A stretch of DNA of 64,000 nt from Persicitalea sp964500445 (lineage in GTDB: Bacteria > Bacteroidota > Bacteroidia > Cytophagales > Spirosomataceae), in NCBI GenBank assembly GCA_964500445.1, contig CAZCOG010000020.1, positions 34,539-98,538 of the forward strand, read 5' to 3'. The notes under the pieces are model-generated. The model saw nothing but the letters and a program-made list of their open reading frames with translations. It ran no database searches and had not been told where the DNA came from. A program made the translations under genes and the position numbers. Shown in pieces: positions 17,767 to 26,690 of the stretch (the first letter of the stretch is position 1; the number at the start of each line of letters is the position of its first letter).

Positions 17767-19488
17767 TTAGTGCGAATCCCTTGTTACTTTATCCCCCGAA
17801 CCACCGCGTAGGAAATCCATATCAGCTCCTTCGTGGGCCTGCATTACCCGCTCGATGTGCAGGTTGACGAAGCCCCGATTGTAGCCTAATTCTAGCGGTT
17901 TCCAGTTGGCGCGGCGTTTTTCCAGTTCCTCATCCGATACGTCCAGATGCAGGCGGCGGTTCTCTACGTCGAGCTCGATCATATCGCCGTCTTGTACCAG
18001 AGCCAAAGTACCACCCACCGCCGCCTCGGGTGACACGTGCAGTACCACGGTACCGAAGCCCGTGCCGCTCATGCGACCGTCCGAAATCCGCACCATATCC
18101 ATCACGCCTTTTTCCAAAAGCCGCTTGGGAATGGACATATTACCTACCTCGGGCATGCCGGGATAACCTTTCGGTCCAACGTTTTTCAACACCATGACCG
18201 TATTTTCGTCGATGTCGAGATTGGGGTCGTCGAGGCGGGCTTTGTAATGATCGATGTCTTCGAACACCAGAGCGGGGCCACGATGCTGCATGAGCTCGGG
18301 CTTCAGCGAAGCTGAAGGTTTCAACACCGCGCCATTCACGGCCAGATTACCTTTCACAACTACCAAGCCGGTCAGATCCTTCACGGGTTTTTCCAAAGTA
18401 CCTATTACTTCGGGATCAAAGCACTCGGCGTTGGCGCAGTTCTCGGCCATAGTTTTGCCGTTGGCGGTAATTACGTCACCGTGCAACCGCGATTGCAACT
18501 CTTTGATGACTACGGGCAGCCCGCCGGCGTAATAAAAATCTTCCATAAAGTACCCACCCGATGGTTGCAGGTTAGCCAGCAGCGGAATATCGGCAGATAA
18601 ATGGTCGAAATCGTCCAGCTTCAGATCCACGCCGATGCGGCCCGCGATAGCCAGCAAGTGAATCACAAAATTGGTAGAACCACCAATGGCGGCATTTATT
18701 TTGATGGCATTCTCGAAGGCTTTGCGCGTCAAGATCTGCGACAGGCGGAGGTCTTCCTTCACCATGTCCACGATGCGGCGTCCCGAGAGGTGCGCAGCAA
18801 CTTTCCGACGAGAGTCGGCAGCCGGAATGGCCGCATTTTCGGGTAAGGTCAGGCCCAGCGACTCCACCATGCAGGCCATGGTTGAGGCGGTTCCCATCAC
18901 GGCACAGTGACCCGCGCTACGACACATGCAGGCCTCGGCGGTTGTAAACTCATCCTGGGTCATCAACCCCTGACGATAGGCCTCGCTAAAACGCCATACA
19001 TCGCTCGTGCCAATGCTTTTGCCCCGGTAGCGGCCCGTAAGCATGGGGCCACCCGATACAACTATGGTCGGAATGTCCACGCTGCTAGCCCCCATGACGA
19101 GCGAAGGCGTAGTTTTATCGCAGCCGCAGAGCAGTACTACCCCGTCGACTGGGTTGGCGCGAATGGATTCCTCGACATCCATGCTGGCCAGGTTGCGGTA
19201 GAGCATGGCAGTAGGCTTGATGAGGGTTTCACCCAGCGACATTACCGGAAATTCCAGCGGGAAGCCCCCCGCCTCCCACACGCCGCGCTTAACCGACTCA
19301 GCCAGTTCCCGGAAGTGGCCATTGCAAGGCGTGAGTTCCGAGAACGTGTTGCAAATACCGATAACGGGTCGTCCTTCGAATTCATCGGCGGGATAGCCCT
19401 GATTTTTCATCCAGGCGCGATAAATGAACCCGTCCTTCCCTTCCTTACCAAACCAGCCCCGGCTGCGTAGCTCTTTCTTGTTATCCAT
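17767..19488 (-). CDS. IlvD/Edd-family sugar-acid dehydratase
   Basis: 573 residues. Iron-sulfur ligand regions of the family are present: GICNTFSELTPCNGHF (about 43-58), VVLLCGCDKTTPSLVMGA and EACMCRSAGHCAVMGTASTMACM. The C-terminal DGRMSGTGFGTVVLHVSPEAAVGG carries the catalytic-Ser region. Length and sequence character (SRGWFGKEGKDGFIYRAWMKNQG start) are closer to pentonate (arabonate/xylonate-type) dehydratases than to branched-chain IlvD, and no other ilv gene is nearby. It would remove water from a sugar acid to give a 2-keto-3-deoxy product; the sugar is unknown. It is divergent from the serine hydrolase. Confidence 0.88.
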   Translation of the reverse strand: MDNKKELRSRGWFGKEGKDGFIYRAWMKNQGYPADEFEGRPVIGICNTFSELTPCNGHFRELAESVKRGVWEAGGFPLEFPVMSLGETLIKPTAMLYRNLASMDVEESIRANPVDGVVLLCGCDKTTPSLVMGASSVDIPTIVVSGGPMLTGRYRGKSIGTSDVWRFSEAYRQGLMTQDEFTTAEACMCRSAGHCAVMGTASTMACMVESLGLTLPENAAIPAADSRRKVAAHLSGRRIVDMVKEDLRLSQILTRKAFENAIKINAAIGGSTNFVIHLLAIAGRIGVDLKLDDFDHLSADIPLLANLQPSGGYFMEDFYYAGGLPVVIKELQSRLHGDVITANGKTMAENCANAECFDPEVIGTLEKPVKDLTGLVVVKGNLAVNGAVLKPSASLKPELMQHRGPALVFEDIDHYKARLDDPNLDIDENTVMVLKNVGPKGYPGMPEVGNMSIPKRLLEKGVMDMVRISDGRMSGTGFGTVVLHVSPEAAVGGTLALVQDGDMIELDVENRRLHLDVSDEELEKRRANWKPLELGYNRGFVNLHIERVMQAHEGADMDFLRGGSGDKVTRDSH

Positions 19489-19684
19489 ATTGGGTTTTGA
19501 AATTCAATGAGTACTTGAATGCTAGGCAAAGGTACTTTTAGGGAATTTATAATGCCCGGAATAGGCGGGAGTTTTAACGGAAAGGCTTTTTTTGGGTAAA
19601 AAATGAAGGATCAGTCCAATAGCTGCCTCCTGAATCCAGTTTAATAAACGTATCTTGCGTATCGTTTTTATCGCTTTCTTACCT

Positions 19685-20959
19685 ATGTGTCGTTTGATTT
19701 TACTTCTCCACAAAAAAAGTAGTCTTCTGCTGGCTGCTCTGGTTTGCATGCTCACATCCACCTTATCTGCCCAGCCCGCCACGGATGCTTTTCTCGAAAA
19801 AATTCTGCTGAAAAACCCTGAGTGGTTCAATGAAGTCCTGAAATATCCAGGTGCGCGCGGTGTGCAGATTATGTATACAAAAATAGACCGAAACCGCCGG
19901 AACGAACCCCGTTTCACAACGTATCGGTACAATGTCGATAAGAACAAGTACTTCTATCCGGCCAGCACCGTCAAACTACCCGCTGTGCTGCTGGCTTTTG
20001 AAAAACTCAATCAGCTGAACAAACCGGGGCTGGACAAGTACACGCCTATGTTCACCGAAGCCGCCCGGCCCGAGCAGACTGCCGTTACTGCCGATACTAC
20101 CGCCGAAAATGGGCTGCCATCGGTGGCCCACTACGCCAGAAAAGTGTTGCTAGCGAGCGACAACGACGCTTTTAATCGGCTGTACGAATTTATCGGGCAG
20201 GAGGAGTTCAACAAAAAAATGCGCGAGAAGGGCTACCTGAACACGCGCATCAGGCACCGCCTGCAACTGCCTATGAGCACCGAAAACAACCGCTACACTA
20301 ATCCCGTTCGCTTCGAGAAAGATGGGAAAGTGATTTACCAACAGCCGCTAGTCTACGCCCAAAATGTTGAGAAACCTGCCTCATCAATTTTTTTGGGGAA
20401 TGGATATATGGAAAATGGGCAACTAGTGAACGACCCATTTGATTTTACAGACAAAAACTACTTTGCTCTGGAAGATCAGCACAAACTACTGAAAGCCATT
20501 TTCTTTCCCGAAACTCTGGAACCCTCCGAACGCTTTGACCTGAATCCTGATGATTATAAGTTTCTGTATCGGTACATGTCGCAACTACCGATGGAAACGA
20601 GTTTTCCCGAAAATTACTCGGAGGACTACAACGACAGTTACGTGAAATTTTTTATATTTGGAAACAGCAAGAAACGGATGCCGCGACACATTCGGGTGTT
20701 CAATAAGGTAGGCGACGCCTACGGATTCCTGCTGGACAATGCCTATATCGTGGATTTCGAGCGGGGCATCGAGTTTATGCTTACCGCCGTGATTGACTGC
20801 AACGAAAACCTGATTTACAACGACGACACTTATGCCTACGACAGCGTGGGCTTTCCGTTTATGGCGCACTTAGGCGAAGCCATTTTTGAATACGAGATGA
20901 ACCGCAAACGACGCCGGCGACCGGATTTGAGTCGATATGAAGTGGAGTACGATAAGTAA
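19685..20959 (+). CDS. secreted serine hydrolase, class A beta-lactamase-like fold
   Basis: 424 residues from the ATG at 19685; an upstream TTG at 19655 in the same frame is less likely. A signal peptide spans about residues 1-29 (ending LSAQ). The active-site Ser94-x-x-Lys97 lies in PASTVKLP, and LLASDNDAFNRL supplies the SDN motif of class A beta-lactamase-like enzymes (PF13354 type). A clear KTG triad was not found, so it is more likely a peptidase or esterase-like relative than a resistance beta-lactamase. Periplasmic. Confidence 0.78.
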   Translation: MCRLILLLHKKSSLLLAALVCMLTSTLSAQPATDAFLEKILLKNPEWFNEVLKYPGARGVQIMYTKIDRNRRNEPRFTTYRYNVDKNKYFYPASTVKLPAVLLAFEKLNQLNKPGLDKYTPMFTEAARPEQTAVTADTTAENGLPSVAHYARKVLLASDNDAFNRLYEFIGQEEFNKKMREKGYLNTRIRHRLQLPMSTENNRYTNPVRFEKDGKVIYQQPLVYAQNVEKPASSIFLGNGYMENGQLVNDPFDFTDKNYFALEDQHKLLKAIFFPETLEPSERFDLNPDDYKFLYRYMSQLPMETSFPENYSEDYNDSYVKFFIFGNSKKRMPRHIRVFNKVGDAYGFLLDNAYIVDFERGIEFMLTAVIDCNENLIYNDDTYAYDSVGFPFMAHLGEAIFEYEMNRKRRRRPDLSRYEVEYDK

Positions 20960-20979
20960 ACGTCAACGATTCGCGACCA

Positions 20980-21444
20980 TCACTGATTGACAAAATCGGC
21001 TGACTCACAGGTAGTTCCAGAACGCTCTTTGGTGGTGGCACGTTGACTGCTGCCTTTTCTTCCCCAAGGTTTACAATAAAGCAGGTTATATCCGTGACCA
21101 AGGATGAGTAAGGCAGACCCCAAATAACCTAGTAATTGGAAAGTAAAATTATATTTTTCCAGTAGAAGTGAGCAGGAAAATAAAACAAAAGCGGTCCACA
21201 GAAAATAGCGGAGAACCGGAATATTGTGATCGCGGGTAGCGAAGTAGACGGCTATTCCGTTGAATAATATAAAGAAGTAATTCAGGAGCCCGCCCGCAGG
21301 ATGGTCATGCAATGAAAGCGAACCGCCAATAGCCAAAGCGGGCGTCACAAGACAGTGAATCAGGCATAGTACCGAACCCGCAATGCCCATATAATCGGCT
21401 TTTCCGTGCGAATGATCGAGATGGTTGGAAGAGTCCTTTTTCAT
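20980..21444 (-). CDS. MerC-domain membrane protein
   Basis: 154 residues from the ATG at 21444; a longer frame reaches 21507 but would run through the palindrome at 21478-21492. It has a His-rich N-terminus (HLDHSHGK), then four hydrophobic segments with the MerC cysteine pair in CLIHC (residues 27-31) and a later YLGSALLILGHGYNLLYC. MerC proteins carry metal ions across the inner membrane. Outside mercury operons, those next to Fur-type regulators are probably zinc-related (inference). It is divergent from a Fur-family gene. Confidence 0.85.
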   Translation of the reverse strand: MKKDSSNHLDHSHGKADYMGIAGSVLCLIHCLVTPALAIGGSLSLHDHPAGGLLNYFFILFNGIAVYFATRDHNIPVLRYFLWTAFVLFSCSLLLEKYNFTFQLLGYLGSALLILGHGYNLLYCKPWGRKGSSQRATTKERSGTTCESADFVNQ

Positions 21445-21477
21445 TTCAAAGCAAAAGTAGGTTGATATCTCGTTATT

Positions 21478-21492
21478 TGCAACGCTATTGCA
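21478..21492. promoter_or_regulatory. candidate Fur/Zur-type operator between merC-like and fur-like genes
   Basis: TGCAACGCTATTGCA is an inverted repeat TGCAA-N5-TTGCA. It lies 34 nt before the MerC start and 104 nt before the Fur-family start, where a metal-sensing repressor would control both. A single small palindrome in AT-rich DNA could be chance. Confidence 0.45.
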
Positions 21493-21595
21493 TTTTAATT
21501 TGTTCAAGATTCCAGGGAGAAAACTCAGCTTTTTATTTTGCGCTGGCCGGGCGACCAGAAATACAGCCTGCTTACATTAAGAGAAAGAAAAGATC

Positions 21596-22018
21596 ATGGA
21601 ACATACAATCATCGACACACTTAGAGAACATAATCTCCGCAGTACAGTCTGTCGCGAGGAAGTTTTAGAAGCATTTATGACTCGCGCCACAGCGCTCTCG
21701 CACGGTGACCTGGAAGGTAATTTGAAAGAACGGTTCGATCGGGTGACAATTTACCGCACCTTAAAAACCTTCCTGGAAAAAGGGATCATACACAAAGTAC
21801 TCGATGACGAAGGAGCGCGCTACGCTTTATGCCGCGAAAGTTGCACTGAGGATGTCCACCACCACGATCACGTACATTTTAAATGTAATGAGTGCGGCCA
21901 GACCAATTGTCTGGAGAATCTACACGTTCCAAGCGTGCAACTACCCAATGGTTACCGCGCTCAGGAAACCAATTTATTAATTCAGGGCCTGTGCGCTGAC
22001 TGCACGGGGAGTCAATAG
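21596..22018 (+). CDS. Fur-family metal-responsive repressor (Zur-like)
   Basis: 140 residues. The winged-helix part (LREHNLRSTVCREEVLEAFM ... RVTIYRTLKTFLEKGIIHKV) is followed by the metal region HHHDHVHFKCNECGQTNCLE and a terminal CADC, giving the structural zinc Cys4 site (CxxC twice) and a His-rich sensory site. It presumably represses transcription with bound metal. Pairing with MerC argues for zinc over iron, but Fur subfamilies cannot be separated by eye. Confidence 0.87.
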   Translation: MEHTIIDTLREHNLRSTVCREEVLEAFMTRATALSHGDLEGNLKERFDRVTIYRTLKTFLEKGIIHKVLDDEGARYALCRESCTEDVHHHDHVHFKCNECGQTNCLENLHVPSVQLPNGYRAQETNLLIQGLCADCTGSQ

Positions 22019-22066
22019 TTTCCGATTGCGCTCTCATCCATTTTTTGCGTTTTTTCTCAAACATTT

Positions 22067-23434
22067 ATGAAAATCTACACCTTTCAATATTCGCTGATAC
22101 TTAGCCTTGTCCTGCTGCTTTCATTTTCTTCTTTCGCCCAAAAAAAGAAAAGTAGTCCGGTAGCAACGGCTGCGTTTAATCCCTCCAACCGTCCCAAAAA
22201 CCTCTCGGATAATGATTTGCTGGAACTGGTTCAGAAGCAGACTTTCCGGTACTTCTGGGATTTTGGCCACCCGGTGAGTGGCCTGGCGCGGGAGCGAAGC
22301 AATGAATCCTTCAATTATGGCAGCGAGGTAGTTACCACGGGTGGTACGGGTTTTGGCATCATGGCCATGATCGTAGCGGCCGAGCGGGGCTGGCAACCGC
22401 GCGATTCGGTGGCAAACCGCCTGCTCAAAATGGTAATGTTCCTGCAGAAAGCGGACGCCTATCACGGTATTTTTCCGCATTGGCTCAACGGAAGTACTGG
22501 CAAAACTATTCCATTCAGCCGCAAGGACGACGGTGCCGATCTCGTCGAATCATCCTTTCTTTTTCAGGGATTGCTGTGCGCCCGGCAGTACTTTAAAAAC
22601 GATAACCCTACCGAAAATGCTCTGCGCAACCGCATTAATAACCTTTGGCGGGAAGCGGAGTGGGATTTTTTCACCCGTGATGGGCGCAAGGTTTTATATT
22701 GGCACTGGAGTCCCAACAATGGCTGGGCGATGGACTTCGAACTGCGTGGCTACAATGAGGCACTGATTACGTATGTTCTTGCTGCTTCCTCGCCCCGGTA
22801 CTCTATTTCCCCGGAGCCCTACCACAAAGGCTGGGCCATGAGTAATTTTTTCAAGAATGGTAAGGAATTTTATGGCTTGAAACTACCCCTGGGTTTCGAC
22901 TACGGCGGGCCGCTGTTCTTTACGCATTACTCTTTTCTGGGTTTGAATCCCAAAGGATTAAAAGACCGCTACGCCGATTATTGGGAGCAGAACGTACATC
23001 ACTCGCTTATCAACTACCGGTACTGCGTGGATAATCCCAAAAAATTCAAGGGCTATGGCGAAGATTGTTGGGGTCTGACCGCCAGTGATACTTATAACGG
23101 CTACAATGCTCACTCACCAACAAATGATTTTGGCACCATCACGCCTACCGCTGCGCTTTCTTCCTTCCCTTATACGCCCGACCAGTCCATGAAGGCCTTG
23201 CGGCATTTTTACGACGACCTTGGTGATAAAATTTGGAGTGAATATGGCTTCGTGGATGCCTTTAACGAATCCGAAAATTGGTACGCCAACTCCCACCTTG
23301 CTATCGACCAGGGGCCAATTATCGTTATGATCGAAAACCACCGCACAGGACTTCTGTGGAACCTTTTCATGAGCTGCCCTGAGGTAAGCGAAGGCTTGAA
23401 GAAGTTGGATTTTAAGAGTACAGCAATCAAATAG
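22067..23434 (+). CDS. glucoamylase-like (PF10091) / GH144-type glucanase
   Basis: 455 residues with a signal peptide (ending SSFAQ, about residue 25). The domain begins DNDLLELVQKQTFRYFWDF and carries GFGIMAMIVAAERGW, FSRKDDGADLVESSFLFQGLL, WHWSPNNGWAM and FTHYSFLGLNPKGLKDRY, the landmarks of the PF10091 (alpha/alpha)6-barrel family. Characterised relatives in GH144 are endo-beta-1,2-glucanases, a more likely activity than true glucoamylase. Exported, probably periplasmic. It follows the Fur-family gene by 48 nt, probably by coincidence. Confidence 0.82.
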   Translation: MKIYTFQYSLILSLVLLLSFSSFAQKKKSSPVATAAFNPSNRPKNLSDNDLLELVQKQTFRYFWDFGHPVSGLARERSNESFNYGSEVVTTGGTGFGIMAMIVAAERGWQPRDSVANRLLKMVMFLQKADAYHGIFPHWLNGSTGKTIPFSRKDDGADLVESSFLFQGLLCARQYFKNDNPTENALRNRINNLWREAEWDFFTRDGRKVLYWHWSPNNGWAMDFELRGYNEALITYVLAASSPRYSISPEPYHKGWAMSNFFKNGKEFYGLKLPLGFDYGGPLFFTHYSFLGLNPKGLKDRYADYWEQNVHHSLINYRYCVDNPKKFKGYGEDCWGLTASDTYNGYNAHSPTNDFGTITPTAALSSFPYTPDQSMKALRHFYDDLGDKIWSEYGFVDAFNESENWYANSHLAIDQGPIIVMIENHRTGLLWNLFMSCPEVSEGLKKLDFKSTAIK

Positions 23435-23446
23435 CACCGAGTATCC

Positions 23447-24166
23447 TTACTGAGCTTTTTTTACCGTAATCTCTACTTTTGGGTAATCCATATTGGCGCG
23501 AATGGCTTCGCGGGCTTCTATACCCGCAAATTTCTCACACAGATACAGACCAAGATCCAGCGAAGATGCCACCGCACCGGCTGTAATAACATTCCGGTCT
23601 TCAACGATACGGGCTTTCTGAACATTAGGGCAGTACTGCTTTAAAGTCTCGTATTCCTTGAAGTTAGTCGTCGCCATTCGGTCTTGCAGGAATCCGGCAG
23701 CGCCCAGCAACAGGCTGCCCGTACATACCGACACCTTATAAGGTACGTTTTGGGCCGTTTTTAGCCAGTTCACAAAATCACGATCGTTCCTCAACGTGCG
23801 GGTACCAAATCCTCCGGGTACGAAGATTAAGTCGTAAGCATCCAGCGACTGCCGCACCCGCGTCGTCTCTACTGACAGGCCGAAGCTATCCTCTACTGTA
23901 TCGGTGAACGAGCAAAAATCCCAACTCATATTCGGGATATACCCCTGCGATTTGAGACGGGAAATCGGATCGTAAAATCCAATAAAATCCAGCATAGTAA
24001 TCCCATTGAAAAGAACAAAGGCAATTTTCATGCGGTCAATAGTAATTGATTCAAAAGTGGAAAAATGCCCGGGTGAAAAAGCAAAAGAAGAAATTCCTGC
24101 GGTAAAGGTTCCGAGTTTTTTTAAAAAATCTCTTCTTTCTTCCCTGAATGGTATAAATTTGGACAT
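23447..24166 (-). CDS. DJ-1/PfpI-family protein with Tat-like leader
   Basis: 239 residues. The N-terminus REERRDFLKKLGTFTAGISSFAF resembles a twin-arginine signal, unusual for this family. From about residue 46 the DJ-1/PfpI fold follows: KIAFVLFNGITMLDFIGFYDP, LIFVPGGFGTRTL, then the nucleophile elbow SVCTGSLLLGAAGF with its Cys, and ITAGAVASSLDLGLYL. The SVCTGS elbow and DFxGxYDP start resemble isonitrile hydratase (InhA) and GlxA-type amidotransferase domains, without the AraC part of GlxA. Substrate unknown. Convergent with the GH144-like gene (12 nt gap). Confidence 0.8.
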   Translation of the reverse strand: MSKFIPFREERRDFLKKLGTFTAGISSFAFSPGHFSTFESITIDRMKIAFVLFNGITMLDFIGFYDPISRLKSQGYIPNMSWDFCSFTDTVEDSFGLSVETTRVRQSLDAYDLIFVPGGFGTRTLRNDRDFVNWLKTAQNVPYKVSVCTGSLLLGAAGFLQDRMATTNFKEYETLKQYCPNVQKARIVEDRNVITAGAVASSLDLGLYLCEKFAGIEAREAIRANMDYPKVEITVKKAQ

Positions 24167-24264
24167 ATGCGAAGTAAGGGAATTTTGAGCGTCTGTTTTC
24201 TTAGCCAGCTAAAGTACAGGCTTTATTCACTCATTCATAACTCAATCATTCAAAATCAGAAAAA

Positions 24265-25233
24265 ATGCCTCCCAAGAAACCCATCGTCACGCTCACCGTT
24301 AACCCGGCGGTGGATAAAAGTACTACTGTAGAACGTCTGGTACCCGACAGCAAACTGCGCTGTAACACGCCCCTTTTTGAGGCAGGCGGTGGCGGCATAA
24401 ATGTCGCTAAGGCCATCCACCGTTTGGGAGGCGACCCCATTGCAGTCTTTACCTCGGGCGGACCTACCGGCCAGCGCCTGCAAAAGCTGGTGAAAGCTGA
24501 AAATGTTTCCATCCGAATCGTAGAAACCAAGGAATGGACCCGGGAGAATCTGAATATCGTTGAAACAACTACTGGCCTCCAATACCGTTTTGGAATGCCC
24601 GGCACCCAGTTGATGCCCACTGAAATTGAAGCAATTATCGATACCCTGGAAGAAATCGATCCTTACCCGTCATTCATCATAGCCAGTGGTAGTTTGCCAC
24701 CGGGTGTCCCAACGGATTTCTACCAGCAAATTGCAGAACTGGCCAAGCGTCAGGGCGCCAAATTTATTGCCGACACTTCGGGCGAGTCGTTGCGGCTGGC
24801 TTCGGATGCAGGAGTATATCTTCTAAAACCCAACGTGACTGAGCTAAAAGAATTAGTCGGTACTGATAAACTGGAAATGGATGAGCTTGACGAAGCGGCC
24901 CGCGCTCTGATTATCCGGGGCAACTGCGAGATCGTAGTGATTTCTATGGGGCCTATGGGAGCAATGCTCGTTACATCCGACTACGTGGAACACATTCCGG
25001 CTCCGCCTGTAACCAAACAAAGTACCGTTGGGGCGGGCGACAGTATGGTGGCGGGGATGGTTTGGACCTTATCGCAGGGAAAAACCGTGCGTGAGGCCGT
25101 CAGAATGGGCGTAGCCTGCGGAACTGCCGCTACTATGAACCCAGGTAGTGAGCTTTTTCATGTTCCCGATGTCAATAGTCTGCTCGACTGGATCAACCGT
25201 TATGAAGTGCGGTACGCTTCGACAATACGGTAG
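24265..25233 (+). CDS. PfkB-family sugar(-phosphate) kinase, 1-phosphofructokinase type
   Basis: 322 residues. It starts IVTLTVNPAVDKSTTVERLVPDSKLRC, typical of the 1-phosphofructokinase/tagatose-6-phosphate kinase branch. GGGGINVAKAIHRLGG (about 46-61) is the first PfkB signature and STVGAGDSMVAG (about 253-264) the second, with the catalytic Asp in GAGD. It phosphorylates a hexose phosphate with ATP in the cytoplasm. No sugar-specific partner adjoins it. Confidence 0.9.
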   Translation: MPPKKPIVTLTVNPAVDKSTTVERLVPDSKLRCNTPLFEAGGGGINVAKAIHRLGGDPIAVFTSGGPTGQRLQKLVKAENVSIRIVETKEWTRENLNIVETTTGLQYRFGMPGTQLMPTEIEAIIDTLEEIDPYPSFIIASGSLPPGVPTDFYQQIAELAKRQGAKFIADTSGESLRLASDAGVYLLKPNVTELKELVGTDKLEMDELDEAARALIIRGNCEIVVISMGPMGAMLVTSDYVEHIPAPPVTKQSTVGAGDSMVAGMVWTLSQGKTVREAVRMGVACGTAATMNPGSELFHVPDVNSLLDWINRYEVRYASTIR

Positions 25234-25323
25234 TTCAGGAGTTAGCGGAAATTCTACTTGATGTTTTTCCTGTTGCGCCTTTAACTACGAATTAGGTAGT
25301 CATTCGCTATAATACCTAAGAAA

Positions 25324-26613
25324 CTAGGCGAACTCTAATGTCTGTCCTGCTGTAGGAGCAGAGTGCTTCTTTTTTATATCGAAAATTGTAAACGCAATGG
25401 TTACGCCTGTAGCCAATACGAAGTAGCATCCGATGATATAACTGAGCCAGTTGCCAGGTGTTTCGATGCCAAACCAGTCTCCCAGATAAACCAAAATTCC
25501 TAAACCAATTGAATTCTTTACCGTTTCCCACAACCAGGCATGCGGGTTGCGGTCCATAAGTTCGGTGTAGGCATAAATTCCCAGTACTATAAATCCCCCG
25601 CAAAAAATAGCATTCGGCATACCGATCTCTACAAGGTTACTGAAAAGCATGAAAATAAGAAGAAACGTAAAGGCAAACTGTGTCCACGTCCAGGCAATCA
25701 GGGACGGCGAAGCAGCAGGAGCGTACTTCTCGAAGTTGTAAACATCATCAATTTTCTTTACCGGATAGCGATCCGGCAGATCAGCGGGCCGCCAGCCCGT
25801 GGGCATAAACCAGATCCGGACCTTATCGTACCAGCTGCGGGTGCGCCACGCGTCCTGAATAAGCAACCATAAATGCCCCCAATTTATTTTGATCGGGTTC
25901 CAGGTACTTACCGGGCGGGTAATGCCATACACGGGCGGCACCTCAGGTAGTTCCTCCTGAAAAGTACCAAATAGTTTATCCCAAATAATGAGAATCTGGC
26001 CGTGGTTTTTGTCGATGTAAATCGGATTGATGGCATGGTGAACGCGGTGGTGCGAGGGCGTGACCAGGAATTTCTCCCAAAAACCCAGTTTACCAATATA
26101 CACCGTGTGATACCAAAACTGCGCAAACAGATGGATGGGGGCCAGTACCGCAATGACCACGGCAGGTACGCCGACAATCGCGGCGGGAATCAAGAAAATG
26201 GTAAAAATATTGACAATGCCGGATATGCTCTGCCGCAGAGCACAGGCTAAATTAAACTCCTCACTGCTGTGATGAATGAGGTGACGGTTCCAGAGAATAT
26301 TGATTTTATGGTTGAGTAAGTGCCCCAAATAACCTGCCAAATCCAAGGCTACAAAAGCAATGAGCCAGACCCAAACCGTAGATTTAATTTCAAAAATGGC
26401 CCAGTGTTCCACCATCCAGGCATAGGTAATAATAGAAATACCCAACCCCAGCGCGTCCTTCAAGCTATTGGTAAAGCCCGAGCTAAGACTCGAGATCATA
26501 TCCATATTCTTGAAATGATGGCGGAATCGGAGCCAACCGTACAGCTTCTCCCCCAGCACTGTCAGCAGGAAGATCGGCATAGCGATAGTCAGGATTTTGG
26601 CGTATTGCTCCAT
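25324..26613 (-). CDS. fatty acid hydroxylase / sterol desaturase-family membrane protein
   Basis: 429 residues with about eight to nine hydrophobic segments. The di-iron histidine motifs are HLLNH (98-102), HLIHHS (111-116) and HHRVHH (188-193) with NHG at 203-205. The long C-terminal membrane part matches alkylglycerol-monooxygenase-like members (TMEM195 type). It would hydroxylate or desaturate a lipid tail in the inner membrane using O2. Its neighbours give no hint of substrate. Confidence 0.85.
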   Translation of the reverse strand: MEQYAKILTIAMPIFLLTVLGEKLYGWLRFRHHFKNMDMISSLSSGFTNSLKDALGLGISIITYAWMVEHWAIFEIKSTVWVWLIAFVALDLAGYLGHLLNHKINILWNRHLIHHSSEEFNLACALRQSISGIVNIFTIFLIPAAIVGVPAVVIAVLAPIHLFAQFWYHTVYIGKLGFWEKFLVTPSHHRVHHAINPIYIDKNHGQILIIWDKLFGTFQEELPEVPPVYGITRPVSTWNPIKINWGHLWLLIQDAWRTRSWYDKVRIWFMPTGWRPADLPDRYPVKKIDDVYNFEKYAPAASPSLIAWTWTQFAFTFLLIFMLFSNLVEIGMPNAIFCGGFIVLGIYAYTELMDRNPHAWLWETVKNSIGLGILVYLGDWFGIETPGNWLSYIIGCYFVLATGVTIAFTIFDIKKKHSAPTAGQTLEFA

Positions 26614-26690
26614 TTGGGCATGGACTGAATAAATTCTATCATTTTTCAGCTATAAATTTGCCAAAAATACAGGAACAAGGCAAGTACTTG

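Noticed and set aside
19655..19684. TTG start adding ten residues to the serine hydrolase
   Set aside because: The ATG at 19685 is followed by a normal signal peptide and needs no rare start.
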